From an uncultured beta proteobacterium (GTDB lineage Bacteria; Pseudomonadota; Gammaproteobacteria; Burkholderiales; Burkholderiaceae), in NCBI GenBank assembly GCA_903930665.1, contig CAIYZI010000327.1, forward strand, positions 1-8,802: a stretch of DNA of 8,802 nt. Direction: 5' to 3'. The translations under genes and the position numbers were made by a program. Below, in pieces: positions 5,104 to 8,802 of the stretch. The notes under the pieces were generated by a model. That model saw nothing but the letters and a program-made list of their open reading frames with translations, had not been told where the DNA came from and did no database searches. Each line of letters opens with the position of its first letter. The stretch's first letter is position 1.

Positions 5104-8100
5104 ATGACCGATTACAATAATAAGCTCGAAGCTCGAAGCTCGAAGCTCGAAGCTCGAAGCTCGAAGCTCGAAGCTGCCCTTACTGCCTTCGCGGAATCAA
5201 TCCAAGCAAAATTCTCTACCTCAATAACTGGCGAACCAGAAGAGCAGTTACGAACACCTTTTGAAGGATTAATAAAAGACGCCGGTGAAATACTAAATCT
5301 TTCTGTCACAGCTATTGGCGAAACTTTACTTGAGAATCGCTTGGGCAGGCCGGACTATGCAGTAACTACTGCCAACATACCATGCGGATATGTGGAGCTT
5401 AAGGCATCTGGCAAAGGTGCAAATCCAAATAGCTTTAAGGGTCATGATAGACAACAGTGGGAGCGCTTCAAAAACTTGCCAAACCTGCTGTACACAGATG
5501 GCATTGAGTGGTCGCTATACCGGACTGGTGAATTAATTAAAAAAATAAAATTTACTGGTAACCCATGCGTACTTGGCCGCAGGGCAATTGGTGGTGGCGA
5601 TGCGGAAAGTCTGCTAATAGTCCTAACTGATTTTCTAACATGGGAGCCCGTGGTTCCCAATACGGCTAAGCAATTAGCCCACTATCTTGCTCCCTTGTGC
5701 CGAATGTTAAAGAAGGATGTTTTAGATGCGCTGGAGCGCAAGAGTCCGGTTATGCTCAGTACCGCCAGGGATTGGCGAAATTACCTATTCCCCGACGCAG
5801 ATGACGAGAAGTTTGCAGACTCTTATGCCCAAACGGTTACCTTTGCGCTACTACTTGCCAGATCAAACGGCGCAAACACATTATTTTTGGATCAAGCCGT
5901 GAGTTCATTGACATCTAAAAATACTTTGCTTGGTAGGGCCCTATATGTGCTTACCGATGAGCAAGTCGAGGAGGATGTAAAAGCATCACTGGGAATGCTT
6001 AAGCGCGTTATCAGCGCCGTTCCTCACAAGACAATGTCAACTGGGAAACATGACCCATGGTTACATTTTTATGAAGATTTTTTGCAGGAATATGATCCTA
6101 AGCTCCGCAAAGATGCAGGGGCGTATTACACACCATTAGATGTTGTTCATGCCCAAGTCTCCCTTGTGGATGACATCTTGCAGTCTAGGATGAATAAACC
6201 AATGGGTTTTGCTGAAGGCGGGGTTACTACACTTGATCCTGCTGTAGGCACGGGAACATACCTTCTTTCAATCGTGGATCAGGCCATGAAGCGTGTTGCG
6301 TTGGTTGAAGGCGCTGGTGCAGTTAAAGGTAGGGCAAGCTTGCTTGCATCAAGTCTCTATGGTTTTGAAATCATGGTGGGGCCTTATGCTGTTGCGGCAC
6401 TGCGAATGACTCGATTGCTACAGGATTTTGGTGGTGGCGTCCCTGGAGATGGTGTTCAAGTGTTCCTTAGCAATACTTTAGAGTCGCCCCATGAACTCAT
6501 GCCTGAGCTGCCAATGATGTATCAGGCAATTGGCTTGGAGCACCGCAGGGCAAAACGTGTCAAGGAATCGGTACCCGTATTGGTGTGCATCGGAAACCCT
6601 CCTTACGATCGCCATGAAGCCGCTAATGAATCGAACAAAATGAGCACTGGTGCGTGGGTGCGCTGGGGTGAATCCAAGGCTGGAAAAGACGCCATTCTAA
6701 ATGATTTTATAGAGCCCGTTAAGGCGGCTGGAAAAGGTGTGCAACTAAAAAATATTTACAATCTTTATGTCTACTTCTGGCGCTGGGCATTATGGAAAGT
6801 GTTTGAGCAACCTTTTGCATCCACAGGCGGAATTGTCAGTTTTATTACCGCCTCATCCTTTATGGATGGGGATGCATTCATTGGGATGCGAAAAAAAATG
6901 CGCGAGCTATGTGATGAAATTTGGTTTATTGATTTAGGTGGGGATGGCCGCGGAACCCAGCAAGAAGAAAATGTATTTGCAATTAAAACTCCAGTCGTAA
7001 TTACAATTGCAGTTCGCTATGACCAACCCCAGCCATCGGTTCCGGCGAAAGCCTATTATGCAAAATTTGATGGGACTCGATCAGAAAAATTAGAGGCGCT
7101 AAAGAACGTAACGGATTTAAACAGTATCCCCTTTAAATGTTGTCCTGGTAGCTGGGTGGATAGTTTTTTACCGCAGCCAGAGGCAACCGACTATTTGAGT
7201 TGGCCAAAACTTACCGATCTGATGCCATGGCAACATTCTGGAGCTCAGTTCACCAGAAACTGGCCAATTGCCCCGACAAAGAATATTCTGGAACGACGAT
7301 GGCAGGCCCTAATATCGACAGCAGATCGTAAGGCGCTTTTTAGGGAAAGTCGCGATCGAGCCGTTGGTAGCCAGCTGTATGATTTATTTGACCAAAATAG
7401 GAAACTTGACTCAATTGCTGCTTTGACGCAAGACTCAACTCAGCCTTCAATTTACCGATACGGATTTAGGTCATTTGATCGTCAATATGCAATAGTAGAT
7501 AGCAGGGTTGGAGACTATTTACGCCCCGTTCTTTGGTTAAGCAAGTCTGTTAACCAAATTTATTTTTTATCGAGTTTTAGTCAGGTATTAACATCGGGCC
7601 CAAGCTTAACTATTGCCTCAAATCCTCCTGATTACCATTGCTTCAATGGTAGAGGTTCAAAGGACGTGCTGCCCCTCTATCGAGATGATGAAGGTAAAGA
7701 GGCGAACTTGCATCCAGAACTGCTTAAAAAGCTCTCTGAATCACTTGGGTATCAGGTTGCGGCAATTGACTGGGCTTGCTACCTTTATTGCGTTGCTGGG
7801 CATCCTGGATATATAGAACTTTTTAAGCAAGACATCAGTAGAAGAGACATTCGTATTCCAATTACGACTAGCCATGAATTATTTAGTGAGGCAATTGCTC
7901 TTGGAAAAGTGCTTATCCATCTACATAGCTATGGCGAGCAATTTAGCGCAGATCTTCCGCCGGTTTCTGGAGTTGCCAAGTGTATTAAGGCGGTGCAGTG
8001 CGATAGCCCTGTTGATAGTTTCCATTTTGATTTAGAAAGAAAAGTGCTTTGTGTGGGTAATGGAGAATTTGGGCCGATAACAAGTGAAATTTGGGAATTT

Positions 8101-8403
8101 AATGTCTCCGGTTTAAAGGTAGTTCAATCTTGGCTGGGCTATAGAATGGCAAATAGATCCGGCAAGAAAACTTCAGGGCTCGACGAGATTGGGCTTGATC
8201 GATGGGAATCAGAGCTTACAAGTGAGCTTTTGCAATTACTGTGGACATTAGAGTGCACCCTATCGGAATATCCAAAACAAGCTGAGCTATTAAAGAAGAT
8301 TACCCAGGGGGAGTTATTGAAGGCTATTGATTTCAGTCCAGTTCCAGATGCTGCCGTTAAGCCGCCTAAATTTAACAGCGAGCAGGCTGAGATGAAGCTA
8401 TAG
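5104..8403 (+). CDS. Type ISP/IIG-like single-chain restriction-modification enzyme (PD-(D/E)xK nuclease + N6-adenine methylase + specificity domain), putatively phase-variable
   Basis: A 1099-residue protein expected to methylate adenine in a specific site and cut unmethylated DNA. In order: an N-terminal extension encoded by a 7-bp tandem repeat (residues about 7-24, K-L-E-A-R-S-S reiterated); a nuclease domain with EEQLRTPFEGLI (46-57) and GRPDYAV...YVELKASG (81-103), giving PD84...E98-x-K100; a helical region (about 185-335); and a gamma-class amino-methylase with AYYTPLDVV (340-348), motif I LDPAVGTGTYLL (377-388), FEI (421-423) and catalytic motif IV NPPY (498-501). The C-terminal part (about 690-1075) includes the NGRGSKDVLPLYRDD and LKVVQSWLGYRM segments (848-862, 1004-1015) and the WESELTSELLQLLWTLECTL segment typical of type ISP specificity domains. 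No Walker A/B helicase is present, unlike LlaBIII-type ISP enzymes. No Shine-Dalgarno is evident; translation may be coupled to the transposase stop 4 bp upstream. The biochemical outcome is inferred from family. Confidence 0.9.
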   Translation: MTDYNNKLEARSSKLEARSSKLEAALTAFAESIQAKFSTSITGEPEEQLRTPFEGLIKDAGEILNLSVTAIGETLLENRLGRPDYAVTTANIPCGYVELKASGKGANPNSFKGHDRQQWERFKNLPNLLYTDGIEWSLYRTGELIKKIKFTGNPCVLGRRAIGGGDAESLLIVLTDFLTWEPVVPNTAKQLAHYLAPLCRMLKKDVLDALERKSPVMLSTARDWRNYLFPDADDEKFADSYAQTVTFALLLARSNGANTLFLDQAVSSLTSKNTLLGRALYVLTDEQVEEDVKASLGMLKRVISAVPHKTMSTGKHDPWLHFYEDFLQEYDPKLRKDAGAYYTPLDVVHAQVSLVDDILQSRMNKPMGFAEGGVTTLDPAVGTGTYLLSIVDQAMKRVALVEGAGAVKGRASLLASSLYGFEIMVGPYAVAALRMTRLLQDFGGGVPGDGVQVFLSNTLESPHELMPELPMMYQAIGLEHRRAKRVKESVPVLVCIGNPPYDRHEAANESNKMSTGAWVRWGESKAGKDAILNDFIEPVKAAGKGVQLKNIYNLYVYFWRWALWKVFEQPFASTGGIVSFITASSFMDGDAFIGMRKKMRELCDEIWFIDLGGDGRGTQQEENVFAIKTPVVITIAVRYDQPQPSVPAKAYYAKFDGTRSEKLEALKNVTDLNSIPFKCCPGSWVDSFLPQPEATDYLSWPKLTDLMPWQHSGAQFTRNWPIAPTKNILERRWQALISTADRKALFRESRDRAVGSQLYDLFDQNRKLDSIAALTQDSTQPSIYRYGFRSFDRQYAIVDSRVGDYLRPVLWLSKSVNQIYFLSSFSQVLTSGPSLTIASNPPDYHCFNGRGSKDVLPLYRDDEGKEANLHPELLKKLSESLGYQVAAIDWACYLYCVAGHPGYIELFKQDISRRDIRIPITTSHELFSEAIALGKVLIHLHSYGEQFSADLPPVSGVAKCIKAVQCDSPVDSFHFDLERKVLCVGNGEFGPITSEIWEFNVSGLKVVQSWLGYRMANRSGKKTSGLDEIGLDRWESELTSELLQLLWTLECTLSEYPKQAELLKKITQGELLKAIDFSPVPDAAVKPPKFNSEQAEMKL
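5122..5175 (+). repeat. Heptanucleotide tandem repeat (AAGCTCG)x7 + AAGCT in the 5' end of the R-M gene
   Basis: Seven perfect copies of AAGCTCG (5122-5170) are followed by AAGCT (5171-5175), with no interruption. Three units encode the seven residues KLEARSS, so the tract stays open in every frame, but the downstream frame depends on copy number. With one unit gained or lost, translation from ATG 5104 would end at TAA 5225 or TGA 5262, before the nuclease and methylase domains. The present count is in frame (ON). Confidence 0.95.
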
Positions 8404-8412
8404 GGATTTATT

Positions 8413-8432
8413 TTCAAACTGAGACACTACCG
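8413..8432 (-). repeat. Right terminal inverted repeat of the element
   Basis: Exact reverse complement of 2107-2126 (TTCAAACTGAGACACTACCG on the plus strand). It begins 9 bp after the stop of the R-M gene. Confidence 0.92.
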
Positions 8433-8692
8433 ATTGGCGCAAGAACTGGACATTAGAGGGCAATATTCTCACCCATAGCTCAGGCATCCAGTTTGAGATT
8501 GAAGAAGCCAATGGAAAGGTAGATATAAAAACCATTGCACAATCTTTTATGGAGTATCAAACAAATCAGCTTTCCAGAGGAAAAACGCAAGAGGAGATAA
8601 TCAATTTCATGAAGGAAATTACTCCCCAGATTCAAGCTTTTTACTATGAGGTAAAGACGGGCAACAAAACTTCATTTGCGCCATTGCAATAA
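8433..8692 (+). pseudogene. 3' part of an unrecognised host gene abutting the element
   Basis: An open frame enters from the right inverted repeat and runs to TAA 8690-8692. It encodes 85 residues from WRKNWTLEGNILTHSSGIQF (8435 onward) to the C-terminus KTSFAPLQ, with charged helical stretches and no recognised domain. Within the element the frame stops at TGA 8420-8422, and no good start is visible at the beginning of the fragment, so the 5' end is missing or displaced. If 2107-8432 is removed exactly, the frame continues from ATG 2097 as MKVYWRKNWTLEGN. That start would lie only 18 bp from the divergent cheR start, so it is uncertain. The next gene follows 4 bp later, which suggests an operon. 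Function is unknown. Confidence 0.55.
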
Positions 8693-8696
8693 CACT

Positions 8697-8802
8697 ATGA
8701 AAAAATACCATCCCATTGAATTTAAAAAACCCCGACCTTATTTTGAGCAGTTTGTACGATCTTATTTCAGCGCTGGACCAGAAGATCAACAAACATGGGC
8801 AG
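8697..8802 (+). CDS. Unrecognised protein, N-terminal 35 residues only (runs off window)
   Basis: ATG 8697 begins MKKYHPIEFKKPRPYFEQFV and stays open to the window end. It is 4 bp after the stop of the preceding truncated gene on the same strand, which supports an operon. The visible part is basic and aromatic-rich, with no signal peptide or known motif. It is too short to assign a family. Confidence 0.5.
   Translation, partial: MKKYHPIEFKKPRPYFEQFVRSYFSAGPEDQQTWA

Larger units (their letters stand above)
2107..8432. mobile_element. IS1-like transposon carrying passenger genes (transporter-IS type) with a restriction-modification cassette
   Basis: A 6.3-kb segment is bounded by perfect 20-bp inverted repeats and contains one intact-looking DDE transposase gene (4221-5099) plus four passenger genes. 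The passengers fill the element tightly. The small basic-protein gene starts within about 50 bp of the left repeat, and the R-M gene stops 9 bp before the right repeat, so the cargo appears to belong to the element. Outside it, chemotaxis genes lie on the left and a truncated unknown gene on the right. No target duplication was found: the left flank ends tgaaagttt and the right flank begins attggcgca. This is unlike a fresh insertion of IS1-type elements, which usually leave 8-9 bp. Possible reasons are an adjacent deletion, recombination between copies, or a family that does not duplicate its target. The boundaries are seen directly. Mobility as one unit is inferred. Confidence 0.85.

Noticed and set aside
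5122..5175. CRISPR-like or attachment-site repeat
   Set aside because: The units are contiguous 7-mers without spacers and lie inside a coding frame, so this is a simple-sequence repeat.
5112..5309. Minus-strand open frame with an ELRASSF-type repeat
   Set aside because: Merely the reverse reading of the AAGCTCG tract and of the R-M nuclease domain.
8139..8417. Minus-strand open frame near the right end
   Set aside because: Antisense to the conserved ISP-type C-terminus; Ser-rich composition typical of a shadow frame. Frames at 5442-5660 and 7613-7816 were rejected on similar grounds.
8404..8432. Rho-independent terminator after the R-M gene
   Set aside because: No GC-rich hairpin with a T-run is visible between the stop and the inverted repeat.
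2098..8441. 8-9-bp target-site duplication
   Set aside because: The flanking bases on the two sides were compared at several offsets and share no direct repeat longer than chance.

Overview
The window looks like chromosomal DNA of a moderately low-GC proteobacterium. A Burkholderiales relative such as Polynucleobacter would fit the coding style and the Wsp-like chemotaxis genes, but this is only an impression. Three parts can be separated.

(1) Positions 1-2078 (minus strand) hold core chemosensory genes: a CheR-type methyltransferase with a C-terminal TPR region, followed by a CheW-like coupling protein that runs off the left edge. The order cheR-TPR then cheW resembles wspC-wspD.

(2) Positions 2107-8432 are a mobile element bounded by a perfect 20-bp inverted repeat (CGGTAGTGTCTCAGTTTGAA at 2107-2126 and its reverse complement at 8413-8432). 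It carries a DDE transposase of IS1-like type plus passenger genes. These are a small basic RGG/KGG-type protein at the left end (plus strand), an XRE-HTH/ImmA-IrrE (M78) protein with an overlapping unknown partner gene (minus strand), and a 1099-residue helicase-less type ISP/IIG-like restriction-modification protein that starts 4 bp after the transposase stop and ends 9 bp before the right inverted repeat. The regulator operon and the transposase/R-M operon diverge from a 123-bp AT-rich region. That region has near-symmetric architecture: two outward-facing extended -10 elements with a perfect 12-bp palindrome midway between them.

The most striking feature is a heptanucleotide repeat, (AAGCTCG)x7 plus AAGCT, at 5122-5175 inside the start of the R-M gene. 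Seven is not a multiple of three, so gain or loss of one unit throws the gene out of frame, with stops at 5225 or 5262. This is the architecture of a phase-variable contingency locus. Because nuclease and methylase are one polypeptide, both would switch together. The element therefore looks like a transposable, regulated, phase-variable defence cassette.

(3) Positions 8433-8802 are flanking host DNA: the 3' part of an unrecognised gene (stop at 8692) broken by or abutting the element, and the start of a second unrecognised gene (8697 to the edge). There is no obvious target-site duplication. Removing 2107-8432 exactly would nevertheless leave an open frame starting at ATG 2097. No RNA genes, CRISPR arrays or convincing hairpin terminators were seen.
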